Assembly (NCBI GenBank): GCA_036271855.1
Contig: DATAZV010000198.1
Location: 1 to 15,676, forward strand
DNA from: JAQGMJ01 sp036271855
GTDB lineage: Bacteria; Pseudomonadota; Gammaproteobacteria; Burkholderiales; JAEUOS01
DNA: 15,676 bases
Direction of reading: 5' to 3'
A program made the position numbers and the translations under genes. Position 1 is the stretch's first letter. Each line of letters starts with the position of its first letter. The notes beneath the pieces were generated by a model that ran no database searches, was not told the DNA's origin, and was given only the letters and a program-made list of their open reading frames with translations. Shown one piece after another: positions 1 to 7,164 of the stretch.

Positions 1-23
1 AATCCCAGGACCATCGCAAGCAC

Positions 24-587
24 ATGACCACCATCACCGTCGTCAGGAAAAACAACCAGGTAGCGATCGCCGCCGACCGCCTCACCACTTTCGGCGACAC
101 GCGCCTTTCCTCGCGTTACGAGGCAAACGCGAAGATCTTCAAGGTGAAGGACACCTTCATCGGCATCGCCGGTTCCAGCGCGCACCACCATGTGGTGGAA
201 AACGCGCTGAAAAAGCTCGACGCGCCGCGCTTCAACAGCAAGGCCGAGGTGTTCGCCACCATGGTGTCGCTGCACCCGCTGCTCAAGGAATTTTTCTACC
301 TCAACCCGAAGGAAGAGGACGACGATCCCTACGAGTCTTCGCACTACATCATGGTGATGGCCAACGCCAGCGGCATCTACGGCGTCTACTCCTACCGCGA
401 GGTGTTCGCCTTCGACCGCTTCTGGGCCATCGGCTCGGGCCGCACCTTCGCGCTGGGGGCGATGTACGCGTCTTACGACCGCGCGAAGACCGCGCGCGAA
501 GTGGCCGAAGTGGGTGTCAACGCCGGCTGTGAATTCGACAAGAACTCCGCAGGGCCGATCAACATGCACGTGATGCGCACCAAGTAA
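24..587 (+). CDS. HslV-like Ntn-hydrolase (proteasome beta-type peptidase homologue)
   Basis: The 187-residue protein resembles HslV, the peptidase half of the HslUV ATP-dependent protease. After removal of Met1 the chain begins Thr-Thr-Ile, as in HslV. The catalytic set is visible: Thr2 (mature Thr1), Asp18 in AIAADR (mature Asp17) and Lys37 in NAKIFKV, three residues later than HslV Lys33. A GSG motif at 137-139 (AIGSGRTFALGA) matches the HslV segment after the active site, and the length is close to HslV. It differs clearly from true HslV in its middle (acidic stretch EEDDD near residue 98) and no hslU is beside it, so it is more likely a paralogue than the heat-shock subunit. The ATG at 24 has only a weak, distant purine stretch (CCAGGA, 5-10). 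The lpdA gene follows after 35 nt, so the two are probably co-transcribed. Its substrate and any ATPase partner are unknown. Confidence 0.8.
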   Translation: MTTITVVRKNNQVAIAADRLTTFGDTRLSSRYEANAKIFKVKDTFIGIAGSSAHHHVVENALKKLDAPRFNSKAEVFATMVSLHPLLKEFFYLNPKEEDDDPYESSHYIMVMANASGIYGVYSYREVFAFDRFWAIGSGRTFALGAMYASYDRAKTAREVAEVGVNAGCEFDKNSAGPINMHVMRTK

Positions 588-622
588 TACAAATACGCCG
601 TAACGAGGAACAGGAAACCGCG

Positions 623-2428
623 ATGAGCGCTATCGAAGTAAAGGTCCCGGACATCGGCGACTTCAAGGACGTGCCGGTGATCGAAATCCTGGTCAAGGCC
701 GGGGACACGATCGCCAAAGAGCAATCGCTGATCACGGTCGAGTCCGACAAGTCGACGATGGAGATTCCAGCGCCCGAAGACGGCGTGGTGAAGGAACTCA
801 AGGTCAAGCTGGGCGACGTGGTCAACACCGGCAGCCTGATCCTCGTCATGGAGTCCAGCGGCGCTGCCGCGGCGCCTGCCGCGCCGGCCAAGCCCGCGCC
901 TGCGGCCGCACAGGCGCCGGCGCCCGCTGCGCCGGCCCCTGCTCCCGCTGCCGCCAAACCCGCCTCCGCGCCGGCCGCCGCAGGCCCGGTGCCACAGGGC
1001 GATGTGCATGCCGAGGTACTGGTACTAGGTTCCGGCCCCGGCGGCTACACCGCCGCCTTTCGCGCCGCCGACCTCGGCAAGAATGTCGTGATGGTGGAGC
1101 GCTACGCATCGCTGGGCGGTGTCTGCCTGAACGTCGGCTGCATTCCCTCCAAGGCCCTGCTGCATGCGGCCAAGGTAATCACCGAAGCCGAGGAGATGGA
1201 GCACAGCGGCATCAGCTTCGGCAAGCCGAAGGTGGACATCAACGCCCTGCGCGCCTGGAAAGACGGCGTCGTCGGCAAGCTGACCAAGGGCATAGGCGGC
1301 ATGGCCCGCGGCCGCAAGGTGACGGTGGTCGAAGGCGTGGGAAAATTCACCAGCCCCAATATGCTCACGGTCAAGACCAAGGACGGCGAGAAAAAAGTCT
1401 CCTTCGACAGCTGCATCATCGCCGCCGGCTCGCAAGTGGCGAAGATTCCCGGTTTCCCTTGCGACGACAAGCGCCTGGTCGACTCCACCGGCGCGCTGGA
1501 ACTGGCCGACGTGCCCAAGCGCCTGCTGGTGATCGGCGGCGGCATCATCGGCCTGGAAATGGCTTGCGTGTACGACGCGCTCGGCTCCAAAGTCACGGTG
1601 GTCGAATTCGCCGACGGCCTGATCCCCGCCGCCGACCGCGACCTGGTGAAGATCCTGCAAAAGCGCATCGAGAAACGCTACGAGGCGATCTACCTCAAGG
1701 CCAAGGTCACCAAGATCGAAGCCAAGGCCGAAGGCCTGCTCGCCACCTTCGAAGGCGCGGAAGGCAGCAATGCACCGCAACCCGCGCAACAGATGTTCGA
1801 TCGCGTACTGCTGGCTGTCGGCCGTCGCCCGAACGGCAAGGACATCGCGGCCGAAGCCGCCGGTGTCACGGTGAACGAGCGCGGCTACATTCCGGTGGAC
1901 AAGCAGCAGCGCACCGGTGTGCCGCACATTTACGCCATCGGCGACATTTGCGGCGAGCCGATGCTGGCGCACAAAGCGACCCACGAAGCCCATGTGGCGG
2001 CCGAGACCATCGCCGGCCACAAGGCGGCCTTCGACGCCATGACCATTCCCTCGGTGGCCTACACCGACCCCGAAGTGGCGTGGATGGGCCTGACCGAGAC
2101 CCAGGCGAAAAAGGACGGTATCGAGCATGCCGTCGCCGTTTTTCCCTGGGCCGCTTCCGGGCGCGCGATTTCGGTCGGCCGTGCCGACGGCCTGACCAAG
2201 CTGATCTATGAGCCGAAGAGCCAGCGCATCCTCGGTGCCGGCATCGTCGGCGTCAACGCGGGCGAACTGATCGCCGAAATGACCCTGGCCCTGGAAATGG
2301 GCGCGGATCTGGAAGACGTGGCCCTGACTGTCCATCCACACCCGACGCTGTCGGAGACGCCGTTCTTCGCCGCCGAAGTGGGGCTGGGTACCATCACCGA
2401 TATGCCGCCGGTGAAAAAACCGGCGTAG
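623..2428 (+). CDS. lpdA: dihydrolipoamide dehydrogenase (E3) with N-terminal lipoyl domain
   Basis: This FAD flavoprotein reoxidises dihydrolipoamide with NAD+ in 2-oxoacid dehydrogenase complexes, most likely pyruvate dehydrogenase. Residues 1-79 form a biotinyl/lipoyl domain with the lipoylated lysine K43 in the ESDKST turn. Residues of about 80-130 are an Ala/Pro-rich flexible linker. The E3 core follows: FAD-binding GSGPGG (136-141), redox disulfide C168/C173 in GGVCLNVGCIPSK, NAD-binding GGGIIG (305-310), and the C-terminal catalytic pair H573/E578 in HPHPTLSE. At 601 residues it is longer than ordinary E3 (about 475) because of the fused domain, an arrangement known in Neisseria and many betaproteobacteria. 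The ATG at 623 has purine-rich Shine-Dalgarno sequences (GAGGAA 605-610, AGGA 612-615). It is probably the last E-subunit gene of an aceE-aceF-lpdA cluster whose start lies outside the window (inference). Confidence 0.96.
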   Translation: MSAIEVKVPDIGDFKDVPVIEILVKAGDTIAKEQSLITVESDKSTMEIPAPEDGVVKELKVKLGDVVNTGSLILVMESSGAAAAPAAPAKPAPAAAQAPAPAAPAPAPAAAKPASAPAAAGPVPQGDVHAEVLVLGSGPGGYTAAFRAADLGKNVVMVERYASLGGVCLNVGCIPSKALLHAAKVITEAEEMEHSGISFGKPKVDINALRAWKDGVVGKLTKGIGGMARGRKVTVVEGVGKFTSPNMLTVKTKDGEKKVSFDSCIIAAGSQVAKIPGFPCDDKRLVDSTGALELADVPKRLLVIGGGIIGLEMACVYDALGSKVTVVEFADGLIPAADRDLVKILQKRIEKRYEAIYLKAKVTKIEAKAEGLLATFEGAEGSNAPQPAQQMFDRVLLAVGRRPNGKDIAAEAAGVTVNERGYIPVDKQQRTGVPHIYAIGDICGEPMLAHKATHEAHVAAETIAGHKAAFDAMTIPSVAYTDPEVAWMGLTETQAKKDGIEHAVAVFPWAASGRAISVGRADGLTKLIYEPKSQRILGAGIVGVNAGELIAEMTLALEMGADLEDVALTVHPHPTLSETPFFAAEVGLGTITDMPPVKKPA

Positions 2429-2437
2429 AGTACGTCC

Positions 2438-3343
2438 ATGGACCGCCGGCATTTTTGCCAAGGCCTGGCGGCTTTCCCTGGTCTTTCCATGGGGTCCGCC
2501 ATGAGTGCTGAAGCCTTGATTACCCGTCCGATTCCCGCCAGCGGCGAAAAATTGCCGGTGGTGGGCCTGGGCACCTGGCAGGTGTTCGATGTCGCCAGCA
2601 GCGGCGCCGAATACGGCGAGGCGCGCGCCACCATGCAGGCGCTGGTCGACGGCGGCGGCAAAGTCGTCGACTCTTCGCCGATGTACGGCCGCTCCGAGAG
2701 CGTCACCGGCGACGTCACCCAGGAACTGAAGGTGCGCGAGAAGCTGTTCATCGCCACCAAGGTATGGACCCGCGGGCGCGACGAAGGCATCGCGCAAATG
2801 AACACTTCGGTCAAGCGCCTGCGCGTCGACGTGCTCGACCTGATGCAGGTGCACAACCTGGTCGATACCGAAACCCATCTGGCCACCCTGGCCAAGTGGC
2901 GCGAGCAAAAGCGCGTGCGCTACCTTGGCATCACCCATTACCACGCCGGCGCCCACGCCGACCTGGAGCGGGCGCTGAAAAAGCACAAGGTCGATTTTGT
3001 CCAGTTCAACTTCTCGATGGCCGAGCCGGAGGCCGAGCAGCACCTGCTCGGGGTGTGTCAGGAGCAGCGTGCGGCGGTGCTGGTGAACCGGCCGTTCGCC
3101 GAAGGCAGCCTGTTCGCGCGCACCCGCGGCAAGCCGGTGCCGGCCTGGGCCGCGCAGGAACTAGGCATCCAGAGCTGGGGGCAGTTTTTCCTCAAGTGGA
3201 TCATCGGCCACCCGGCCGTCACCTGCGTCATCCCCGGCACGCGCAATCCCCGGCACCTCGCCGACAACCTGGGCGCGGCGCGTGGCGCGCTGCCGGATGC
3301 GGCGCAGCGCGAAAAAATGCGCGGCGACTTCGCGGCGCTCTAG
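2438..3343 (+). CDS. aldo/keto reductase with Tat-like N-terminus
   Basis: This is an NAD(P)H-dependent aldo/keto reductase-fold protein of 301 residues. The catalytic tetrad can be placed: D78 and Y83 (DSSPMY), K108 (IATKVW) and H139 (MQVHN). The C-terminal part has the usual barrel-end and cofactor region (GHPAVTCVIPGTRNPRHLADN, about 265-285). The N-terminus reads MDRRHFCQGL, a twin-arginine RRxF motif followed by a short hydrophobic stretch and Ala-rich residues, which suggests Tat export of a folded, cofactor-loaded enzyme to the periplasm. The h-region is short, so cytoplasmic retention is possible. The start lies 9 nt after the lpdA stop with only a weak AGAG upstream, which fits translational coupling. 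Start codons at M17 or M21 would remove the Tat motif. The substrate cannot be read from the sequence. Confidence 0.9.
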   Translation: MDRRHFCQGLAAFPGLSMGSAMSAEALITRPIPASGEKLPVVGLGTWQVFDVASSGAEYGEARATMQALVDGGGKVVDSSPMYGRSESVTGDVTQELKVREKLFIATKVWTRGRDEGIAQMNTSVKRLRVDVLDLMQVHNLVDTETHLATLAKWREQKRVRYLGITHYHAGAHADLERALKKHKVDFVQFNFSMAEPEAEQHLLGVCQEQRAAVLVNRPFAEGSLFARTRGKPVPAWAAQELGIQSWGQFFLKWIIGHPAVTCVIPGTRNPRHLADNLGAARGALPDAAQREKMRGDFAAL

Positions 3344-3366
3344 GGCGCCACGACCGGCTGGCCGGG

Positions 3367-3392
3367 CCTGACCCGCGGCCGTCTCCTATAAT
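3367..3392 (+). promoter_or_regulatory. candidate sigma70-type promoter of the rRNA methyltransferase gene
   Basis: A perfect -10 hexamer TATAAT lies at 3387-3392, seven nt before the ATG at 3399. No good -35 is seen: CCTGAC at 3367-3372 is TTGACA-like but only 14 nt upstream, and the hexamer at 17 nt spacing is poor. Initiation 6-8 nt after the -10 would fall at or next to the start codon, giving a leaderless or nearly leaderless mRNA. This agrees with the absence of a Shine-Dalgarno before 3399. The start point is inferred. Confidence 0.5.
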
Positions 3393-3398
3393 CCGGGC

Positions 3399-4199
3399 AT
3401 GAGACTCAAAGCCATCGCCTCACGCGACAACCCGGGTTACAAGCTGCTGACGCGGCTGGCGAGTTCTTCACAAGCGCGCAAGCGCGAGGGTTTGAGCCTG
3501 CTCGACGGCGTGCACCTGGTGGCGGCCTATTTCGAGCAAATTGGCGCGCCCGAGCTGCTGGCGGTGAGCGAGTCCGGCGCCGCGCATCCGGAGATCGCGG
3601 CGCTGCTGGCGCAAGCCGAGGGCGAGGCGCTGCAACTGCCGGACAACCTGTTCGCCGCGGTCAGCCAGGTCGAGCATGGCGTCGGCCTGATCGCGGCGGT
3701 GCGTACGCCGCATCCGCCGTTGCCGGCGCGCCTCGAAGGCGATTGCCTGCTGATCGAGCACCTGCAGGACCCCGGCAACCTCGGCAGCCTGCTGCGCAGC
3801 GCGGCGGCGGCGGGCGTCGCGCATGTGCTGCTGTCGATGCAGACGGTTTATGCCTGGTCGCCCAAGGTGCTGCGTTCGGGGCAGGGCGCGCATTTCGGCA
3901 TGGCTATTTACGAGGGTGTCGACCTGGCCCTGGCCCTGCCGCGCCTGCAGGCGCCGCTGATCGCCACTTCCTCGCACGCGGATGCGACTGTTTATGATGC
4001 CGACCTGCGCGGGCCGGTGGCCTGGCTGCTGGGCAACGAAGGCGCGGGGGTGTCGGAGGCCATGCTGGCGGCTGCCGCGCTGCGGGTGTCGATCCCGATG
4101 GCGGGCGCGGCGGAGTCGCTCAACGTCGCGGCGGCCGGCGCCATCTGCATGTTCGAGGCCTTGCGCCAGCGCCGCGCGGCAGGCGGGAGAAAAATTTGA
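3399..4199 (+). CDS. SpoU/TrmH-family RNA 2'-O-methyltransferase
   Basis: This SPOUT-class methyltransferase of 266 residues probably methylates a ribose 2'-OH in 23S rRNA or tRNA with S-adenosylmethionine. The N-terminal part (about 1-100) resembles the RNA-binding SpoU substrate-binding domain. The three SpoU motifs are clear: motif 1 EHLQDPGNLGSLLRSA (120-135, key N127), motif 2 LLGNEGAG (210-217, key E214) and motif 3 IPMAGAAESLNVAAA (232-246, key S240-L241-N242). These form the trefoil-knot cofactor site. It sits 55 nt after the reductase gene with its own -10 box, so it is probably transcribed separately. The downstream TPR lipoprotein overlaps its stop codon. It belongs to the RlmB/TsnR-like group, but the target nucleotide cannot be assigned, so no symbol is given. 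Confidence 0.93.
   Translation: MRLKAIASRDNPGYKLLTRLASSSQARKREGLSLLDGVHLVAAYFEQIGAPELLAVSESGAAHPEIAALLAQAEGEALQLPDNLFAAVSQVEHGVGLIAAVRTPHPPLPARLEGDCLLIEHLQDPGNLGSLLRSAAAAGVAHVLLSMQTVYAWSPKVLRSGQGAHFGMAIYEGVDLALALPRLQAPLIATSSHADATVYDADLRGPVAWLLGNEGAGVSEAMLAAAALRVSIPMAGAAESLNVAAAGAICMFEALRQRRAAGGRKI
4185..4189 (+). promoter_or_regulatory. Shine-Dalgarno favouring the TTG start of the TPR lipoprotein
   Basis: GGGAG lies inside the end of the methyltransferase gene, 6 nt before TTG 4196. The TTG overlaps the upstream TGA (TTGA), which suggests termination-reinitiation coupling. The rival ATG at 4217 has GGG at 4207-4209 and a GGTGGGG stretch that sits too close for ideal spacing. Confidence 0.5.
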
Positions 4200-4897
4200 A
4201 AGATCCGGGTGGGGCGATGGGAAGCGTGGTGCGCCGGCTGGCTTGTCTCGCACTGGCGGGCGCGCTTGCCACGGGCCTGTCCGCTTGCGCGTTCATGGTG
4301 ACGCAGGCCGCGCTGAGCCTGGCCAGCCCCGAACTGTTCGCGACGATGATCGGCGATTCCGAAGTGCGCTCCGAATTCAAGGAGTCCGCGCCGCTGATGA
4401 AAAAGAAGGACTGGCTGGGTCTGATCGTCCTGGCGCGTGAAAAACTGGACCGCGATCCGAAGCGCGGCCAATGGTGGGAAATCGCCGGTTACGGCCATTT
4501 GCAACTGGGCGAGAACGCGCTGGCGCGCGACTGTTTCGCCGAGGCGGTGCGCCTGGTGCCCGAGGAAGGCGGCGCCTGGAATTTCTATGCCTACTCGCTG
4601 AAAAACCTGGGCGACTACGCGCGCGGGCTGGACGCCGTGCAACGCTCGCTGCAGATCGATCCGTACTCCGGCACCGCCTATGTGATCCTGGGCGACCTGC
4701 GGCGCGAAAGCGGGCAAAGCCAGGCGGCGCTGGCGGCTTACAACCGCGCCATCGAGATCGACCGCGCCGATGTCTTCGCCTGGTATGGCCTGGGCCTGAT
4801 CGGCAAGCGCACCCGCGATGCGGCGCTGTATGAAAAAGCGAAAAAGGCGCTGGAGCAGCTTTACAAGCCGATGGCCGAGCAGCTGGAAAAGGCGTAG
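4196..4897 (+). CDS. TPR-repeat lipoprotein
   Basis: A 233-residue protein with a lipoprotein signal: basic VVRR, a hydrophobic Ala/Leu core, then lipobox LSAC with C31 as the predicted lipidated residue. The second half is made of tetratricopeptide repeats, about residues 92-225, with the typical W/G/Y/A/P positions (for example a unit ending SLQIDPYSG and one ending AIEIDRADV). TPR lipoproteins usually act as scaffolds at the envelope, and no enzymatic motif is present. Two starts are possible: TTG 4196, which overlaps the upstream stop and has GGGAG 6 nt before it, or ATG 4217, which gives a canonical 23-residue signal peptide. The downstream ppsR gene is convergent with 9 nt between stop codons and no clear terminator. 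The specific role is unknown. Confidence 0.85.
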   Translation: MKDPGGAMGSVVRRLACLALAGALATGLSACAFMVTQAALSLASPELFATMIGDSEVRSEFKESAPLMKKKDWLGLIVLAREKLDRDPKRGQWWEIAGYGHLQLGENALARDCFAEAVRLVPEEGGAWNFYAYSLKNLGDYARGLDAVQRSLQIDPYSGTAYVILGDLRRESGQSQAALAAYNRAIEIDRADVFAWYGLGLIGKRTRDAALYEKAKKALEQLYKPMAEQLEKA

Positions 4898-4906
4898 CCC
4901 CTGCCC

Positions 4907-5788
4907 CTAAAACGACCGACGCTCCAATTTCACCTCCTGCAGGATGGTGGTGGCGATTTCCTCGATCGACTTGGTGGTGGTCGAGAGCCAGCGGATGCCT
5001 TCACGGCGCATCAGCGCCTCGGCCTCGGCCACTTCATAACGGCAATTTTCCAGTGAGGCGTACTTGCTGTTGGCGCGGCGCTCGTTGCGAATCTCGGTCA
5101 GGCGTTCCGGCAGGATGGTCAGGCCGAACAGCTTGGAGCGGTGCTGCACCAGCGAGCCTGGCAGGGTCTGGCGCTCGAAGTCGTCGGGGATCAGCGGATA
5201 GTTGGCGCACTTCAGGCCGAAGGTCAGCGCCAGGTAGAGCGAGGTCGGCGTCTTGCCGCTGCGCGAGACGCCGACCAGGATGACGTCGGACTCGGCCAGG
5301 TTCTTGTCGGTCTGGCCGTCGTCGTGCGCCAGGGTGAAGTTGATCGCCTCGATGCGGTGGTTGTACTCGGCCTGGTTCTTGGTCGCGCTGTGCGAGCGGC
5401 CGATGGTGTGGGTGGAGGCCAGGCCCAGTTCGCGTTCCAGCGGCCCGATGAAGGTTTCGAACAGGTCCAGCACCAGGGCGTCGGCGCCGTGGATCACGCT
5501 GGAAGTCTCGGCATTGACCAGGGTGTTGAACACCACCGGGCGCACGCCGTCGTCCTTGCCCGCCTGGTTGATCCGGGCCACCGCCGCATGCGCCTTGTCG
5601 ATCGCGTCGATGAAGGGCATGCGCGCCTGGCGCGTCGGCAGGCCCTCGAACTGGGTCAGCAGGGCGTAGCCCAGGGTTTCGGCGGTGATGCCGGTGCCGT
5701 CGGAGATGAAAAACACGCTGCGCGTGGGCGCCTGGCTGTTGATCACCGCCGGGGGGGGGGCGGGCGTTGTATCAGGGGGTGCGGACAT
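4907..5788 (-). CDS. ppsR: PEP synthase regulatory protein (bifunctional kinase/pyrophosphorylase)
   Basis: PSRP (DUF299 family) inactivates PEP synthase by ADP-dependent phosphorylation of a threonine near the catalytic histidine and reactivates it by phosphate-dependent dephosphorylation. Family hallmarks are the N-terminal VFFISDGTGITAETLG (about 24-40), the central IGRSHS segment, and the P-loop-like GVSRSGKT (173-180). The core matches the family's usual length of about 270-280. The first 20 or so residues are an extra Pro/Ala-rich extension, encoded in part by ten consecutive C. The ATG at 5788 has no good Shine-Dalgarno. A GTG at codon 15, just past the C run, would give a more typical N-terminus. 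It lies 6 nt after the MORN-repeat gene, so co-transcription is likely, and its target gene ppsA diverges further right. Confidence 0.95.
   Translation of the reverse strand: MSAPPDTTPAPPPAVINSQAPTRSVFFISDGTGITAETLGYALLTQFEGLPTRQARMPFIDAIDKAHAAVARINQAGKDDGVRPVVFNTLVNAETSSVIHGADALVLDLFETFIGPLERELGLASTHTIGRSHSATKNQAEYNHRIEAINFTLAHDDGQTDKNLAESDVILVGVSRSGKTPTSLYLALTFGLKCANYPLIPDDFERQTLPGSLVQHRSKLFGLTILPERLTEIRNERRANSKYASLENCRYEVAEAEALMRREGIRWLSTTTKSIEEIATTILQEVKLERRSF
5751..5760. repeat. 10-nt G/C homopolymer inside ppsR
   Basis: Ten consecutive G on the plus strand (C on the ppsR coding strand) span codons 10-13 of the ATG-initiated reading frame. As assembled, the frame is open. Gain or loss of one base would frameshift translation from the ATG but not from the GTG at codon 15. 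Such tracts are slippage-prone and also error-prone in sequencing. Confidence 0.95.
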
Positions 5789-5794
5789 GGGCGC

Positions 5795-6946
5795 CTATAG
5801 GGGTTTGAGTTTTCTCGAGCCGTCTTCGAAATATTCCTCGTCGGCGCTGAGCTTGCCATGCTCGTCGAAGCTGCGCTTGTTTTTCAGCACGCCGCGCTCG
5901 TCGTATATCGCCTCTTCGCGCAGGGTGCCGGCTTCATCGAAGGATTCGCGCTTGCCCATCGGGCGGCCGGCGCGGGTAGTGCTCCGCTCGGCGAGCTTGC
6001 CGGTGTCGTAATAGCGCTCGCTGCGCACCAGGGCGTCGCGGCCGGCGCCCTCGGAGACGCGCTTTTGCTTCAGGTTGCCGTTCATGAACCACTCGGTGGC
6101 GCCGGTTTCGGCGCCGCCGGCGTAGCGCTTTTCCAGGATCATCTGGCCGTTGTTCGCCCATTCGCGCTCGCTGCCGTCGCGGCCGCGCTCGTTGCCATCA
6201 CGGCTCAAGGCGCGTTCGCGACGCGGCTTGCCGTCGGGGAAATATTCGCGCGTGGTCTCGACGCCGTCTTTCAGGCTGTAGCTGCGCTGCGGCTGGCCGG
6301 CGTCGTTCAGGTCGGTGCTTTCGACCAGCACGCCTTCGCGGTAGCTGGCGCGCTTCACCAGGCTGGTGCTGTTGCGCGAGCGCCTGTAGAACTCGACCTT
6401 GCTGGGCGCACCGGCAAAGCCGCAGGGCGCCCGATCTTCCGGGAGGAGAGAGCGGGTGCCGCATTGCAGGGCGGTCAGCTTGCCATCTTCGGTGTATTCC
6501 AGGCTGATGCTGCGTTCGCTGTTGCCGCCGTTGCGGATGACGGCAAAGGACAGCCGCTCCAGTTGCCCGCTTTCGTAAAAATGTTTGCCCAGACCGCTGC
6601 GCTCGCCATTGCTGTACAGCGCCTCGTCCTTCAGCTTGCCGCCGGGGTAGAACTCGCGCGCGACACCGTCGAGGTTGCCCTTTTCATTGACATTGTGTTC
6701 CTTGCGGCCTTCGCGGCTGTAGAACACGCGGCGACCCATGAACTTGCCGTTTTTCAGTTCCTCTTCGTGCTGCAAGGCGCCGTCTTCGGTGCGGCAGCGC
6801 ATCAGGCCGGTTTTGCCGGCGGTGGTGCTGCCGTTGGCCGGGTTGACTGATTCGCCGTTCAGTTCGCAGCGCAGCGGCTGCGCTTGGGCAGCGAAGCCTG
6901 AAAGGAGGAGCAGGAAGGCGGCGAGGAGGCGGGACAATTTGAGCAT
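5795..6946 (-). CDS. exported MORN-repeat (YwqK-like) protein
   Basis: A 383-residue secreted protein built mostly from MORN_2-type repeats, each of about 22-24 residues with a pattern like Y-x-x-G-x-L-x-x-E. Examples are VAREFYPGGKLKDEALYSNG, EYFPDGKPRRERAL, EWFMNGNLKQKR and SFDEHGKLSADEEYFEDG. The start at ATG 6946 gives a clean Sec signal peptide, MLKLSRLLAAFLLLLSGF followed by AQA just before QP, with predicted cleavage after residue 22. A longer frame from GTG 7048 would bury this signal and is not favoured. There is no Shine-Dalgarno (a C-rich leader precedes the ATG). Similar proteins are often labelled YwqK-family antitoxins, but no toxin gene is adjacent and the family name says little about function. 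Repeats of this kind usually mediate protein or membrane contacts. Its position directly upstream of ppsR suggests co-transcription rather than a shared biochemical role. Confidence 0.85.
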   Translation of the reverse strand: MLKLSRLLAAFLLLLSGFAAQAQPLRCELNGESVNPANGSTTAGKTGLMRCRTEDGALQHEEELKNGKFMGRRVFYSREGRKEHNVNEKGNLDGVAREFYPGGKLKDEALYSNGERSGLGKHFYESGQLERLSFAVIRNGGNSERSISLEYTEDGKLTALQCGTRSLLPEDRAPCGFAGAPSKVEFYRRSRNSTSLVKRASYREGVLVESTDLNDAGQPQRSYSLKDGVETTREYFPDGKPRRERALSRDGNERGRDGSEREWANNGQMILEKRYAGGAETGATEWFMNGNLKQKRVSEGAGRDALVRSERYYDTGKLAERSTTRAGRPMGKRESFDEAGTLREEAIYDERGVLKNKRSFDEHGKLSADEEYFEDGSRKLKPL

Positions 6947-6976
6947 GGGGAGGGGGTCTAAACCCGGTTTCCCGGG

Positions 6977-7005
6977 ATTATGCTGCTCTGCGGCAACAGG
7001 GCTAA
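6977..7005 (-). promoter_or_regulatory. possible promoter of the MORN-ppsR operon
   Basis: On the minus strand CATAAT (complement of 6977-6982) is preceded at 17 nt by TTAGCC (complement of 7000-7005). The -10 is good and the -35 weak. The leader to ATG 6946 would be about 25 nt and contains CCCGG...CCGGG arms (6963-6976) that could fold into a small hairpin. This is a sequence match only. Confidence 0.3.
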
Positions 7006-7164
7006 GCGGGTAAAATTGCGGTCTCGCCTGCGCTTGCCTCGCCTCCACGGGAGCGGATGCGGTCGGATGATGCGCTTTTCGGGATTCATTCCGGCTTGCT
7101 GTGGAATTTATCGCGAAAATCCTGTCATAGATTGTAGGACCAATATTCTAGCTAGGGGAAGTTC

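Noticed and set aside
1025..3043. 672-codon open frame on the minus strand opposite lpdA and the aldo/keto reductase
   Set aside because: His/Gln/Arg/Gly-rich translation without domains, lying across two well-identified genes. It is the usual antisense shadow of GC-rich coding DNA.
5858..6850. 330-codon plus-strand frame, very Ala/Val-rich, opposite the MORN-repeat gene
   Set aside because: The Ala/Val richness comes from the complement of the Glu/Arg-rich repeats. The minus frame has a signal peptide and clear MORN repeats.
5795..6946. Toxin-antitoxin system suggested by the YwqK-like label
   Set aside because: No toxin-like small gene is adjacent, the protein has a Sec signal peptide, and both neighbours are PEP-metabolism genes.
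6947..7048. N-terminal extension of the MORN protein from GTG 7048
   Set aside because: It would place 34 polar residues before an obvious signal peptide and has no Shine-Dalgarno.
7148..7155. CTAGCTAG palindrome overlapping the ppsA ribosome-binding region
   Set aside because: CTAG is scarce in proteobacterial DNA, but one 8-bp palindrome without a second copy is not enough to call an operator.
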